Source: Lineus longissimus
Taxonomy: Eukaryota > Nemertea > Pilidiophora > Heteronemertea > Lineidae
Direction of reading: 5' to 3'
Length of the DNA: 64,000 nucleotides
NCBI RefSeq assembly: GCF_910592395.1
Contig: NC_088308.1
Span: 15,393,501 to 15,457,500 of the forward strand
The position numbers were made by a program, and so were the translations under genes. The notes beneath the pieces were generated by a model. It made no database searches. It had not been told where the DNA came from and was given only the letters and a program-made list of their open reading frames with translations. Shown here piece after piece: positions 1 through 11,552 of this stretch (its first letter is position 1; every line of letters starts with the position of its first letter).

Positions 1-27
1 AGCTACACCTAGGCGGCGCCCCTATAC

Positions 28-73
28 AGCCTCTGCCTCGTGTGAGCCGCCATCACTTAGTACTTATTACTCG
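28..73. repeat. DIRS inverted terminal repeat, left copy
   Basis: These 46 bases are the reverse complement of 6011-6056 with two mismatches that I can see (TTAGT against TCAGT, ATTACTCG against ATTCCTCG). Their position at the edges of the DIRS coding region identifies them as the inverted terminal repeats. Confidence 0.85.
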
Positions 74-120
74 AGCGCACCGAGTAAGTCCCGTTGCTGT
101 GGGAACAGGCAGGGCGGGTA

Positions 121-208
121 GTCTGACCTGGGTAGGTATGAACTAATAAAATGACAATTCCACAGGAAATGGAAATTTTATGTCGTTCATACTCTACCCA
201 GGTCAGAC
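121..208. repeat. Internal complementary hairpin of the DIRS element
   Basis: Arms at about 121-143 and 185-208 are inverted complements (GTCTGACCTGGGT... and ...ACCCAGGTCAGAC), around a centre near 160. The right half also matches the outer right end of the element (6069-6103) in reverse complement. In DIRS elements an internal complementary region copies the outer edges of the terminal repeats and is thought to template circle closure; this fits that role by position and sequence. Confidence 0.7.
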
Positions 209-726
209 TTTTGCAACGAATACCAACAACCAAAGGAAGGAGGGTAAATGGTGACTTACCATGTAGTGAAGTGAACTGTCTCCAAGCTGCGCAGCAGAAC
301 CCAACGGGTGAGACCAGGGGACCCAGAAAAAGAATGCTTGGGTGAGACCCGGGCTAGAGGTCAACAGGCCCTTTGACAACAAAGGGAAGCATAACTGGGA
401 AAACACATACCCTCCTAGACGGGGACAAAACCACCCCAACACGGTATAAGCTCAGCACATATCGTCAAGAGACACAATGTGGAAAAAATTCTTTTTTTTT
501 TTTACAAGAAGGAGAGCACGCCCCAGAATAACATGGAGCGGCCTCACTGACTAATTCTCAAAAGTCCTAGACGGCTGAACCCTAGGACAGCTGGACGGGG
601 CGAACGCGCAGGCCCGAAGACCCGGCGACAGTCTATAGAACAACCCCCCCCCACCGCTTAAAAAGGAGGGAGGACAAGACAGCCAGCAGGAGAGAAAATC
701 GACGAGTGGTCTAGGCAGGGAAACAC

Positions 727-2059
727 CTAGACCACGTGCTGAGCGGCGACAATTGGACCAAGAGACAGCATACCGTCTGTTAACCTGGAACAATCGCGCA
801 TAAAATACTGGGAGAATGTAGAGTGAGGACTCCACGTAGCCGCATCTAAAACCTCGTTCAGTGCCACTCCCTTATACTCGGCCCACGAAGTAGAAATGGC
901 CCGAATCTTGTGGGCCATAATGACGCCTAGGTGAAGAAGCTCTGGAGAAACGAGTGTCATAGAATAAGCCATCCGGATGGTGGCTACTAACCATCTGGCG
1001 ACCGTGGCTGCAGCTATCTCCCTAGTAAACCCCTCTCTATAAGACGAAAAGAGGCACTTCCTGCCTTGGCGAACAGCAGGCTCCTTAGTCTTATTAGAAT
1101 AGAACTTCAACGCCCGAACAGGACAGAGAGTTCTGTCCGGGAGGTCTCTAGAGACCGTAGCGGATAACGAGGGGATAAAAACCGGGCGCCTGGAGGTGTG
1201 CGCCTGGTTTTTAGCCAGAAAGCCTGGGACAAATTCTAGGACCGCGCCGCTCTCAGTGAAAGCCAATTTATCAAAGGCTAAAGCATGGAGCTCAGACCGC
1301 CGCTGTCCCGTGGCCAAAGCCACCAGGAAAACGGTCTTAAAGGTCAGATGTTTAAAATCTGCCTGATGCATGGGTTCAAATGGAAATTTCATGAGAGCCC
1401 TTAAGACCACCGAGAGGTCCCACTTGGGGGAGAGCTGAATGGAGCGAGGACGCCCCAAAGACATATTGCGAAGCAACGATGAAACAGCGTCATCCCAAGA
1501 CGGTTGCACGATTCAGTCAGCTTTAAGGTGACCGAAACGGCGGAGCGATAACCTTTCACTCCCTGAACCGAAAACTTCCGGACTGAGAATAGAAAATTCA
1601 AGAAGTCGAGGAAGTTGGGAAGAGAGGGAGCGACCGGAGAAACTCCGTGCTCCCGACACCAGTCTCGAAAGACAGCCCACTTGCTATCGTATGAATCAAG
1701 GGTAGACGGTCTCCTAGGTTGGGCGACTTTACGGATAACGTCTTCCGAAAAGCCTCTCTCTCGGAGGAAATACCCGACAGCCTCCAGGCGTGAAGCCTGT
1801 AAAAAGAAGGGTCTTGAGGATAGACCCGGCCGATCGGGTGATAAAGCAGACGGTCCCACGCCGGCAGGCGGCGGGGGTGATCCGTCAGCAGCTCCAGCAG
1901 AACCGGGAACCAGGCCTGGTTCGGCCAGCACGGTGCTATCAGACAAAGTCTGACCCGTGAACTGGCCACCTTGTTGAGTACAGGAAGCAACAGAGGGGTT
2001 GGCGGGTATGCATAAGCATTGAGGCCGTCCCAGGAGGCCGACAGGCTGTCCACTCCCAA
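727..2059 (-). pseudogene. DIRS tyrosine recombinase, broken by frameshifts
   Basis: The linker after RNase H lies in one frame (2059 to about 1790, 'DSLSASWDGLNAYAYPP', 'LHAWRLSG'). The recombinase N-terminal core-binding part is in a second frame (about 1790-1500, 'STLDSYDSKWAVFRDWC'). The catalytic domain is in a third (1509-727). In the last frame the conserved residues are visible: Arg in GQRRSELHAL (residues 68-77), His-x-x-Arg in AHKIRA (H200, R203), a Trp at 226 in the second-His position, and the nucleophile Tyr in FSQYFMRD (Y235). It would cut and join DNA through a 3'-phosphotyrosine to integrate the circular DNA intermediate. At least two frameshifts separate the parts, so no intact enzyme is made from this copy. 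Family assignment is secure; the exact boundaries are not. Confidence 0.85.
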
Positions 2060-2065
2060 GGCCTC

Positions 2066-3375
2066 CTAGTCCGGGAGGGGCGAGTAGTACAGGGGGAACC
2101 TCTTGTTCAACCGAGTCGCAAACAAGTCCACGACCGGAGTATCCCACAGGGCCCCCAGGTGAGAGACCACCTCGCAATGGAGGGTCCACTCTGTCTGGAC
2201 CAGACGGTCCGACCTGGAAAGGGCGTCGGCCAAGATATTTCTCTTGCCGGGGATGTGACGGGGGAAGAGCTGGATATCCAAGCGGCGACAAAGCTGCAGG
2301 AGCTCCCAAGTGAGACGGCACAATGTGTCAGATCTCGTCCCCCCCTGTCTCCGAATATAAGCGACCACCGTCGAATTGTCGGAGAAAAGAGAAACCCTGT
2401 GACCCCTCAGATGACACGTGCAGGCCCTCACGGCCAGGATGACAGCCTGCATCTCGAGGATATTGATCGAGAGACGCGCATCCTCCTCTGACCACGTGCC
2501 CTTGGTGGTCAGGTCCCCTTCGTTCAAATGGGCGCCCCAACCATAAAGGGAGGCGTCCGTGAACAGGGACATCTGGGGTGACGGAGGGCTGAGCTGCACT
2601 CCGCGGAGGAGCTCCGTCTCCGAACCCCAGAAACTCCACACCTCCCCCAGGAGAGACCCCGGGATAAATATCCGCTGGTCGAGGGAGTTTGTGAATGGAC
2701 GCCAACTCGACAGCAGGAGGAGCTGGAGTGGGCGCATATACAGGCGGCCGAAAGGAACCTGGTCCGCTGCCGAATTGAGCAGCCCCAGCAGCGACAGAAA
2801 CTGTCAGGCTGTGGCGCTGTCCTGACGGGGAAAAATCCCGACCAAGGACCGCATCTCTCGGATTTGTCCCAATTTAACAACCACCCTGCCTGTCTGGTTG
2901 TGAAGAGCAGAAACTTTGCCTGCTTTCCAGGACGGCGATGAGCCTGGTGCCATAGCAGCCAGTCGTCGAGATAGCAATGGAGCTTTAAGCCCATGGCGTG
3001 AAAATGCGCGGCAAATGCCTTGACGACTTCTGTGAAAATCAGCGGAGCAGAAGCCAGGCTGAAAGGAAGGGCCTGAAACTGATAAACCTTTCCTTCGAAG
3101 AAAAAACGAAGGAAGGGCTGAAACTCTGGATGGACCGGGACGTGTAAATACGAGTCCTGAAGGTCCAGAGAGATAGCCCAATCGTTGGGCTGCACCGCGA
3201 CCGCTACTGACCTGGTTGTCCCCATTTTGAAGCTGGGGACCCGGAGGAACCGATTCAAGGTGGACAGATTGATGACCAGTCTCTACTTCCCCGACTTCTT
3301 GGGGACCAGGAAGACGTGGCTGTAAAAGCCCGGGGAGGAATGGTTGTCCACCAGCCTCACTGCCTGCTTCTTGAG
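2066..3375 (-). pseudogene. DIRS reverse transcriptase-RNase H, broken
   Basis: The RT N-terminus is readable from about 3375 ('SPGFYSHVFLVPKKSG') and then meets an in-frame TAG near 3282. The RT core is in the 3258-2524 frame with 'LDLQDSYLHVPVHP', 'LPFSLASAP' and the catalytic YLDDWLL (residues 96-102). Near 2860-2880 the reading moves to the next frame, where an in-frame TGA lies near 2820. RNase H follows (2737-2066) with FTDAS, an ILEMQA Glu, SDNSTVVAYI and ADALSR, and ends at 'DLFATRLNKRFPLYYSP', a DIRS hallmark. A TAG at 2064-2066 closes the frame before the recombinase linker. The enzyme would copy element RNA and remove the RNA strand; it is inactive here because of the breaks. Confidence 0.87.
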
Positions 3376-3599
3376 AAGAGACAATCGATCGAAGGGCAAG
3401 TGCCCTGACGGGGTCTACTGGCGGGGGAGTCAACGTCATAGGGGGGGGGGGGAAGTCCAATCGGACACTGTGTCGGAGCATATCCGGCACAGGGGAGTCT
3501 TTTTGACACCACCAGTCCCAAAAGTCTGCGAAGTGTCGCAGTCTGCCACCCACGACGCCAACTGTGGGGGCGCCACCTGGAGGCGCAGGAGGAAGGACT

Positions 3600-5732
3600 A
3601 AAGAGTCACTTGCGCTTGCCCCCGTGACCCTTCTCTTGGAAGGGACGCTTGGGCTGCCCGCCGCCCCTCGCCCCTGCCTGAGGAGCGGTGGCGCTTATTG
3701 GAGCGGCGAGAGGGAGCCGCAGCTTCTGCCTGCCCTTGGGGACGAAAGGAGGAGGAGCCACGCGAGGAAGAGGGCCCACGACGAACCTCGGGGGCGTCGA
3801 GACCCCACCTGTTGTCCCCTGCCCGCGGCCTGCGAATAGACACGCGGACGGGGGGCGGCCTAGGGAGTCGAGACTGACTCCATCAGACGATCAGACTGTG
3901 CCTGAGCACCCATGGTGTCAGGCAGGGAGTCATGGAACAAGAAAGGGCCGCTCAATGGAGCAGTCCTTAATGCCCCCGCAGAAACTGGGACCTGACCGTG
4001 AGCAGGTCACGGCGTTTTAGCACGCCGTTAGCCGCCTGCTTAGCAGTCAGATCGCTGGCATGCTGCAGGGACTCCTGGAGGGGCGACAGTGAAACCAGGT
4101 CGGTTCCCGACGGTGAGACCCGATAATAATCGGGTCTATAGGACAGGCTTGGAGGGGAAGCGGTCGTGAATCGCTTCCCAGCCTGAGTCCAGGCACCCGG
4201 CCCCGTAGACGGGAGCGTCGAGACCAGGGCGCGCTGGTGACCCCCGCAAGAAGGCGCTGTATCCCTGAGAGCCGTATCCAACCATGTGGAGGCTCTTATC
4301 AGGGCCGGAGACGCGGGCAATTCTTGGAAAGCCCGGTCAGGGACCGCATCCGACTCCTGCTTAGAGTCGAACAGCACCTTACCCAGGGCGGGGTTGACCG
4401 TCAGGAGAGGACATGTGTCTTGCGGCACAAATTGCCGAACAAGAGCGCGTAAGTCGCGCATACCTGCGGAGTCCTCACCCCCAGAGGGGGGGTCAGCTTG
4501 AGAGGCCGAAAAAGACTGTGAGTCGCTTAACTTACAGTCCACTGGCTGATGACTCAAAAGCCACCGGCCTCTCGGCCGGGCGAGCCGAGGACCTGTCATG
4601 GAGGTTGGAAGCCTCCATGCGGCCCATCAGGCTCCTAAGCAACTGCCGTTGCTCCTCCGTGAGAGAGGAAGCAAGAGGCAGAGGCTCAGAGCTCAAATCC
4701 GACTCCCTTGGGGCAGACACGGGAGGGGGGAGGGGGGCATGCCTGATCGGCAGCCACACCCGTCAACCCCGACATAACCGACAGAGCAGGGTGGGGTTGG
4801 ACCGGGGAAATAGACGGTCTGACGGCACCCATAACGGGGGGGCACCAGGGCCCCTCGCCCGTGAATAGTGGTCGATCACCGACCCCCTGCCCACACCGGG
4901 CAGGACACCTCCGGGTGCGGTGAACAGCGGCAAAGACGGGAAAGTGAAAACCGGTCTTGCCCCGCCAGGGGGCGTCCGAAGAGACGACCGACTCACAGAA
5001 AAGCGAAGGGGTGGCGGATCCCCGGAGTGGCCGTGGACTCAACCGTGGCGCTGGCAGAGCCAGCTGCCGCCGGCAAGGGCAGCGGCCGCAACCCCGTCGC
5101 AAACCCCGGAGGGGGACGGGGAGCACACCTGAAATAACAGGCGGCGCACCGGGGGCGACGCTGCTCACCAACCCATGACAGGTGGGGGCGTCGGCGGGGG
5201 AATCGGGACGTAAAACGTCCAGAGTCCCACCCGGAGCACTGCCCCCTGGAAAGGGGGCAGGGCTAGCCCTGGGGAGTGTCCCTGAATCAGGGTCACCAAC
5301 ACTCAAACCCACGGCCTCCCCAGGGGGCACACACCCAAAAGAGGGGTGCTCGGCCTGGGGGAGGGGTCGGGAGGGGTCGAAACCCCCCCTAGAGCCCCGT
5401 GGACCTCGCCGCTTAGCGGGGGTCCGCGAGGAGGGCGAGGGAGATAGAGTCAAAGACCCCCTCCCCTTTGAGGGCCGTGCCCCTCTCCTCACCTTCTTCA
5501 TCTTCTTGCCGGCAGTGCCAGGAGAAGAGGAAGGCATCCCGGGGGCGGAAGGGTCCGGCCCAATGGGGGCGGAACTACCCGTGCCCCTACACGGGGAAGA
5601 ACCGGGCCGGGGACTATGAATCCCCCATACACCCGTAAACGGACCTCGAAAACCCGCCCTGAAGGGCAGGAGGTCCAGAACAAAGGGTGGAACACCCAAA
5701 GAAGTAAGAAAGGACGGCAATAACGATGTCAT
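3600..5732 (-). pseudogene. DIRS ORF1 (gag-like) region, broken
   Basis: A long Pro/Ser/Gly/Arg-rich reading frame (5732-4686, 348 codons) has a basic Lys/Arg patch (KKMKKVRRGARPSKGRG) and no recognisable enzyme motif. It passes through a second frame (4759-4532, 'LTEEQRQLLRSLMGRMEAS') into a third (4599-3967) with 'TWLDTALRDTAPSCGGHQ' and 'SPLQESLQHASDLTAKQAANGVLKRRDLL'. The position upstream of RT and the composition match the nucleic-acid-binding ORF1 of DIRS elements. Frame changes near 4700 and 4560 break it. No zinc knuckle is visible. Function is inferred from position only. Confidence 0.65.
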
Positions 5733-6010
5733 TACGTCGACTTTCTAACAGAAAAACCACAAAAGTATAAAACGAACGGTCACGTGACCAACAGCCCGGG
5801 AAAGCGGAGAAAAAATTTCTTAGGAGACGGCAGAAAAGCACGCTCCAAAAGCAGAAATCGAGGGAGGATAGTAAAAGAACGATCTCACCCGTCTCCTAGA
5901 GTCAATAAGCGTCCCGAAGGTGTCCCGGGGTGTCCTTCTCGAGCGTAGAATCGACCAAAATTTGGCGAAAACAACGTAGGAAAAACTCGGTACAATGTGA
6001 TACAGTGTGC

Positions 6011-6103
6011 CGAGGAATAAGTACTGAGTGATGGCGGCTCACACGAGGCAGAGGCTACACATGCAGAAGTCTGACCTGGGTCGAGTATGAACGACATAAA
6101 ATT
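6011..6103. repeat. DIRS inverted terminal repeat, right copy, and outer edge
   Basis: Bases 6011-6056 mirror 28-73. The outer edge 6069-6103 (GTCTGACCTGGGTCGAGTAT onward) mirrors the right half of the internal hairpin at 121-208, and the match stops at about 6103. Beyond it the sequence resembles 58575 onward, a different repeat, which sets the element boundary. Confidence 0.8.
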
Positions 6104-6396
6104 ATACAGACCTTTTCAACTTTATTTCAAACTTCTATCGGCTGGAATAAAATGACAATGTATTTCAGGTAATTTATGCTTTTTGCCCCCTGGTAAGCTG
6201 AATTTCGTATCGCGCTGATTTTTCGGTCATCAGCATATATGGGTAGTTTTTCCTGACGGCCAAATTTGAAGTGCCTAGGTCTTACAATTACAAAATGCCC
6301 AATTTGTCTACAGATGGATGGATGGATGGATGGATGGATGGAAGGACAGACATCACTTGAATAGCTACTTGACCATTTGACCGATTTAAAAACTCC
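6104..6396 (+). mobile_element. Fragment of Helentron-like repeat with ATGG microsatellite
   Basis: The sequence after 'ACAGACC' matches 58575-58700 for about 100 bases. It holds an (ATGG)n run at about 6313-6341 followed by GGACAGACATCACTTGAATAGCTA, broken here as GGACAGACATCACT. The microsatellite plus this tail is shared with the right ends of the copies at 9884-11552 and 32450-32686. This copy lacks a clean CAGCTGAGC terminus. Confidence 0.55.
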
Positions 6397-6774
6397 TCGC
6401 ATCAAAAACATGTACATAATTTATGTAGCATCTCCAGACAATCATGTCTCCTTCTGTGACTTGTGTGAGCGATGCAAGTTTTTACGGCTGGTTGTCAAGC
6501 TGTGTTCAATTGTCTCTTCATTGATGCAAAAGGTGTTCGCAGAACACTCAGAATGCAGTTGAGATTCTTCCCGAGGACTCTCCTTGGCTGATTACTAGCG
6601 TGTTTATGATTATACATGGTCCTGCCATTCCCACAGACATACTGAGCAAGTCAGCATTGAGCTTTCCTTCCTTTCATCAGTAAGAAGATTATGGGCATGT
6701 TTGTAAACATTGTCATGATGTTATTCTTTGACAGCTGATCAAACATGATCTCTTTTATTTCTAATTAAGAGTAA
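6397..6774. other. Intergenic/intronic DNA, nothing recognised
   Basis: AT-rich sequence with only short chance reading frames. I see no exon, repeat or RNA gene that I can support. Confidence 0.4.
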
Positions 6775-8240
6775 GAGCCAGTTTTTATGAGATTCAGACA
6801 GTGGGTGATATATGACCGTCTCAGATATACCTGACATTTTTTTGGTGAAAGGCCTATGGGTTTATTTTGATAGATGTCAGTCTTTGATGGAAGGAGCTGT
6901 GGAAAATGGAAAAGATTTTCGGTGGGTAGTGTGGTCGCGGCCTGATGGGAGCACTGCAAAACAGTACTTTTTTCTGAAATGACACATGTATTTCAGGCAA
7001 TACAAGGCTGCAGCCTCAACATCTCAAGCTATTTTATGCATGATAGGATCCTATTAGCTTACCCAATACTACTATGCCACTTTTTGGGATAATTTTGGGA
7101 TAATGAAGGCGCGAGGTTATAGGTGGTGTCGAAGTGGGTGAAAACGTCGAAATCAGTGCTATGTGGGTCGAATATCTCAGTGTGCCCTTATCACATTTGA
7201 ATGAAATCTTTTTTACCAGATAGCCCTGTATGTCTTCTAACTGTCCTATAAAGATTTCAGTGGGATTCAGCCGCATTGAACCTTTTATAGCTATCATCCA
7301 ATCATGAATTGAGCAAGATTAAGCAGAACGTGAGGGGGCGTTGAGAGGGAATGCTTTGCCCTATTCACCTGGAACTTGCAAGGTGGTGGATAGTTGTGAA
7401 ATAAAAAAAAACCTAAAAATTTCAGCTCTGTACGCCAAGTCATCCCATTCCACACTTTCTGATGACAAGTCCTTCTTTGCCTTTAAATTCCAAAAAGTGC
7501 CACCAGGGCCCAATCTACAGATTTGTGAATTGGAATTTTGCTCTGTTTGTGATTGTATAATTGCTAAGAAAAGGGTCAATGGGGCTGAACCCCACTAAAA
7601 TCTTTACAGAACTGTTAGTACACATACAGGGCTATCTGGTGAACAGACTTCATTCAAATGTGATGAGATATTGGACCCCCAAAAGCATTGATTTCAACGT
7701 TTTCATCGACTTCGTCACCACCTATATTCTTGCGCATTTATTATCCCACAATATTTTCAAGTGGCATAGTATTGGACCAGCTAATGAATTCTTATCATGC
7801 ATGAACTAGCTTGGGACATTGAGGGCGGAGTCCAGGATCGCCTGAAATACATGTGTCATTTCAGAAAAAAAAATCTGTTTTGCAGTGCCCCCAACAGGCC
7901 CCGCCCTCAACTACCCACAGAAACTTTCCAAATTTTCTGCAGCTCCTTCCATTAGAGACTGACATCTATCAAAATATAGCTGGGCAGTCATTGGCGCATT
8001 GAGATATTTCAACTTCAAAAGTTTGTTCTTTTTAAGAAGTCCAATTTTGACCCTAAGAACAGTGACCATTCCAGTCCACAAGCTCTAGAAAAAAACTGTT
8101 TGTTTTAAGGACCTTGAATTTCAGGATTTTTCTATCTACTCATATGCCTTTCACCCCAAAAAAATCAGGCAAATCTGAGACAGTCATACATTTATATCAC
8201 CCTCTATTAGAAATCCGCCCGATTCTTATAAAAACTGGCT
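6775..8240. mobile_element. Fold-back element of about 1.5 kb
   Basis: A left arm (6775 to about 7320) and a right arm (about 7560-8240) are imperfect inverted complements. GAGCCAGTTTTTAT at the left edge answers ATAAAAACTGGCT at the right edge. The block CTGAAATGACACATGTATTT at about 6974 recurs in reverse complement near 7860. A loop of about 240 bp lies between. The short reading frames inside lie in the arms and are not convincing genes. The right edge touches the TTAA of the neighbouring piggyBac element. Confidence 0.7.
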
Positions 8241-8477
8241 ATTAAATAACCTTTGAACCCTACGTGCCGGCACGAATATCATGATGACGAAACACCGGAG
8301 TGCCGGTTTACCTGCACACACATGGTTCTTTTTTTAGCTCTTGTTCATATCGCAACTGAGCGACCAATCAGAATGCTTCTTACATAGGATCAAGACATAT
8401 CAATCAGATTTACACGAAGTTTTTTCAAAGTTTCATGCCGATTTTTGTTGATTTTGGAGGGTTTTGACGAAGTAAAC

Positions 8478-9885
8478 ATGGCTAAAAGATTGAGCACTAA
8501 TCAGGTGTTGGATATGCTTGATGCAGATGACAGTGAGGAGGATTAAGATGCTAATGACTACAGTAATTCTGATGATTTTGAGTCTGAAAGTGATGGTGAA
8601 GTGTTGGATGATGATAGTGACGATCTGGGTCAGGATGATGACGTAGTTTCTGGTGGGAATTTTGAAAGTGACAATGATAGTGAACCCGGAAGTGGTGTTG
8701 GCAGTGTTGTTGACACATCACCTAGCAACGATGGTACTGATTCTGACAGTAATTCTGACCCTCCTAGGCCAGCTAAAATGCATGAAGTTGTTAGGGGAAG
8801 GGGGAGAGCAAGGGGGAGAGGTCAGGTCAGAGGAAACAGAGGTGGAGGTGGAAGGGGACGTGGTATTGGTAGGGGCTGTGGTGGTAGAGGTGCTGCTGCA
8901 CAACCTGCACAACCTATTGCAGGATGGGATACTGACCCTACCAAATTCGTGCAGCCTGTGTTTGACCCCAATGAACCTGTTGGGCTAAGGAATATCCCAA
9001 ATAACATTGGTCCAGACACAAAAGCTATTGATTTCTTTGAACTTTTTTGGACGGATGAGTTATGGGACTTGATTGTGACTGAGACTAATCGCCAAGCTGC
9101 GAAAGTCAAAGCAGATAAACCAAATAATTACGTTACTAAAAACTTAAAAGATCTAACAAAAGTAGAACTCAAAGCTTTCTTTGGAATTCGAATAAGTATT
9201 GAAATGCTGATACATAAGGACAGGTATGAGTCATACTTTCACATGGAGCAGAATCACATGCTCACTCACACTCCCGGCTTCAGTCAAGTGATGTCACGTG
9301 AAAGATTTCTTGGCATATGGGCAATGTTACACATGGTGAATGAGGATGATCCAATATAGATAAAGCTGACAAGATTTATAAGAACAGGCCCCTGCTACAA
9401 TATTTGCTTGGGAAATTTAGGCACTACTATGTACCAGGACAACACTTGTCATTGGACGAAGGCATGATTCCGGCTAAGAATGCTCTTTCCATTTGCCAAT
9501 ACATCAAGGACAAGCCAATCAAGTGGGGCCTAAAATCATTTCTTCTCTCTGATCGAGAAAATGGTTATATTGTGAATGCAGAAATTTACACAGGAGCACG
9601 CAATGATGCCACTGTGGTGGCAGACCTTGGAGTCACATGAAACTTAGTTGATCGTCTCAGCTCCATGTACCGAGGACAACATTATCGTCTCTACACTGAT
9701 CGATACTACACTTCAATTATTCTGACTGAACACTTGTTACAGCATGACATAGAGCCGTCTGGAACTGTTCAGATAAATAGGAGGGGTTTTCCTAGGGAAA
9801 TTGTTGGCAATAGAATGGAACGTGGAGCAAGTGAGCTAGTCTACAACGGACGTTGTGCAGCACTTGTCTGGTGTGACAAACAAGA
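8478..9885 (+). pseudogene. piggyBac transposase, N-terminal and first catalytic part
   Basis: The reading begins at ATG 8478 ('MAKRLSTNQVLDML', acidic), meets TAA at 8544-8546 and resumes in frame. An Asp/Ser-rich tail and a Gly/Arg-rich stretch (GRGRARGRGQVRGNRGG) lead into the DDE_Tnp_1_7 domain ('IDFFELFWTDELWDLI', 'NLKDLTKVELKAFFGI'). A one-base frameshift occurs near 9355. In the next frame come 'LSLDEGMIPAKNA' with the first catalytic Asp, then a TGA at 9638-9640, then 'LYTDRYYTS' with the second Asp. Coding stops at about 9885 where another element is inserted. The enzyme would excise and insert the element at TTAA; this copy is dead. Confidence 0.88.
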
Positions 9886-11552
9886 GGCCCAAGGGCCTGG
9901 CGCTCAGCTGAGTTAATATCATTAATATCTTCCCGGTGTTTAGTTCATTATGCATGAAAATGGCATGCTCCATGGTATTTGATATCCTTTTGCGTTCACT
10001 ACGGTACCAATGTTTTTGGTTGACATAATTATGCCACTGTTCATTCCTCAATCCTGACCATAATTCGGGTGAAATCATCGTATGAAAATATTTACCGAAA
10101 CATGAAGTCTATGCCATGAATGAGGATACTCATTGTCATAGCCTCGTTTACAAGTACGAAGTATTTTCCCGCAAATATTCAAAACTGCTTGGCTCCTTGC
10201 CAGTTAAATAACATGTGACTATACACAAAATAGAAAACTTTGATGGAAATTGTAAATCATTTTTTTATCTATCAGGGGAAACAAGCTGATGATGATCAAA
10301 TAAATCATTCATGAGAAATCGTTTTGTTGCTGAAGCTTGCATGACGAAGTTAATGCTAAACCTTTTCTTGTGCTCTACTGCGCCACCGTAGTTTTCTATT
10401 TAGACCAGTGATGACGTCATTTCTGGTGATTCCCTACATTGTCCAATGAGCGCTTTTTAAAATGTGCCATTTGGTATTGTACAGTATGCAATGTATTTTT
10501 TCAGCGCTGCCAGTTGCCAAACAGAATGCCGTAGCTCCCTCAATTTCCAATCAATTTTTATGGGAGTGACATTATTGTATTGCTTAGAATGTCTACTTTT
10601 TACTCATGAAAGAATCGTAGAACTAAAACTTAATAGGCGAACAGAATCATGCCGATTCACTGCACATACTGTGGGAATTCTCCACTTCAAAATACATCGG
10701 CGATGTCATCGCGAACAGAGCATGCACTTCCGATATCGTTTTCACAGAAATGTGGCCATATTTTCAAGAACTAATTTCTGAAAGTAGTCCCTAAAGACCT
10801 TATGACTACCACTGAAACGAACTAGTGATAATATCGCCTACCAGACTCCTTTTTAAGCAGAAAATTGAGTACTTGAGTGTCATTGAGCTCCAAGATTATT
10901 GCACATGGCGTAAACAACATGCCGCCATTTTGTCTCCGCTTCGGTATTTCGTACCTTCTCAATTAAAACCAACATAATAAGGCCTCAAATCGTTGATTGA
11001 ATAGGAACACCACACAAAACACAATAAAGTGGGGGTACAATCGATTACGAAGCTGAAGTGAACAGTGATTTATTCCTAGAGCTACTGCTTTTGTTGTGTA
11101 TAGCTGCCATGTTTTGAGAACTGGCAAATAGGAGACTTCATTGATGGCTGACGTCATCGGGCGGGAATTTGAATCGGCAGAAATAATTAAAAGGCAGGTA
11201 GCGCCCTCTCCTGTTAAAATTTTGAACTTTTTCTCAATAAAATAGATTTTCAAGAATTTTATCTTAATATTAGAGCATATTTCGACTAATTCTGCTGCTC
11301 CTAGGCCGATATAGGCCAGTTTCCTTCATGCACTCTCGCTCGCAGGAAGAAGGTCGAATGGCGACAAATTTTGTTTTGAAAGTAGAGTTTGACCAGAAGT
11401 ATCCAGAAATGCAAAATTGAAGTCTCTAGGTCTTACGGTTACAAAATGTGCACCATGGATGGATGGATGGATGGATGGATGATGGATGGACAGACGGACG
11501 CCACTGAACAACTTATTTGACAAGCTCGGCTGACTTAGTCAGCTGAGCTAAA
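9884..11552 (+). mobile_element. Helentron-like non-autonomous element inside piggyBac
   Basis: The left end is a short palindrome (AGGCCCAAGGGCCT) followed by GGCGCTCAGCTGA. The right end has an (ATGG)n microsatellite (about 11455-11482), then a GGACGGACGCCACTGAACA tail and GTCAGCTGAGCTAAAAA. The shared GCTCAGCTGA/TCAGCTGAGC gives asymmetric terminal inverted repeats, with a hairpin at one end and a microsatellite near the other. That is the layout of Helentron-associated (HINE) elements. Removal restores the transposase codons without an obvious target duplication, as expected for insertion between two T (or A) bases. No intact gene is inside. Confidence 0.65.

Larger units (their letters stand above)
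1..6103 (-). mobile_element. DIRS-type tyrosine-recombinase retrotransposon, decayed
   Basis: Read on the minus strand the element runs from about 6103 down past the left edge of the window. It shows, in order, an inverted terminal repeat (6011-6056), a Pro/Ser/Arg-rich ORF1 region, a reverse transcriptase with a YLDD active site, RNase H, a tyrosine recombinase, an internal hairpin and the second inverted terminal repeat (28-73). Inverted rather than direct terminal repeats plus a tyrosine recombinase in place of a DDE integrase define the DIRS order. Coding is spread over all three minus frames with several stops, so this copy is dead. The block is much more GC-rich than the surrounding introns. 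The outer left end is probably cut by the window edge. Confidence 0.88.

Noticed and set aside
3564-5619. Plus-strand GC-rich frames in the DIRS region
   Set aside because: They result from GC-rich codon structure opposite the DIRS ORF1; no motif is seen, and the minus strand explains the sequence.
8653-9109. Alternative frames over the piggyBac transposase N-terminus
   Set aside because: Low-complexity Asp/Ser and Gly/Arg coding gives open alternative frames; only the frame leading into the DDE domain has family motifs.
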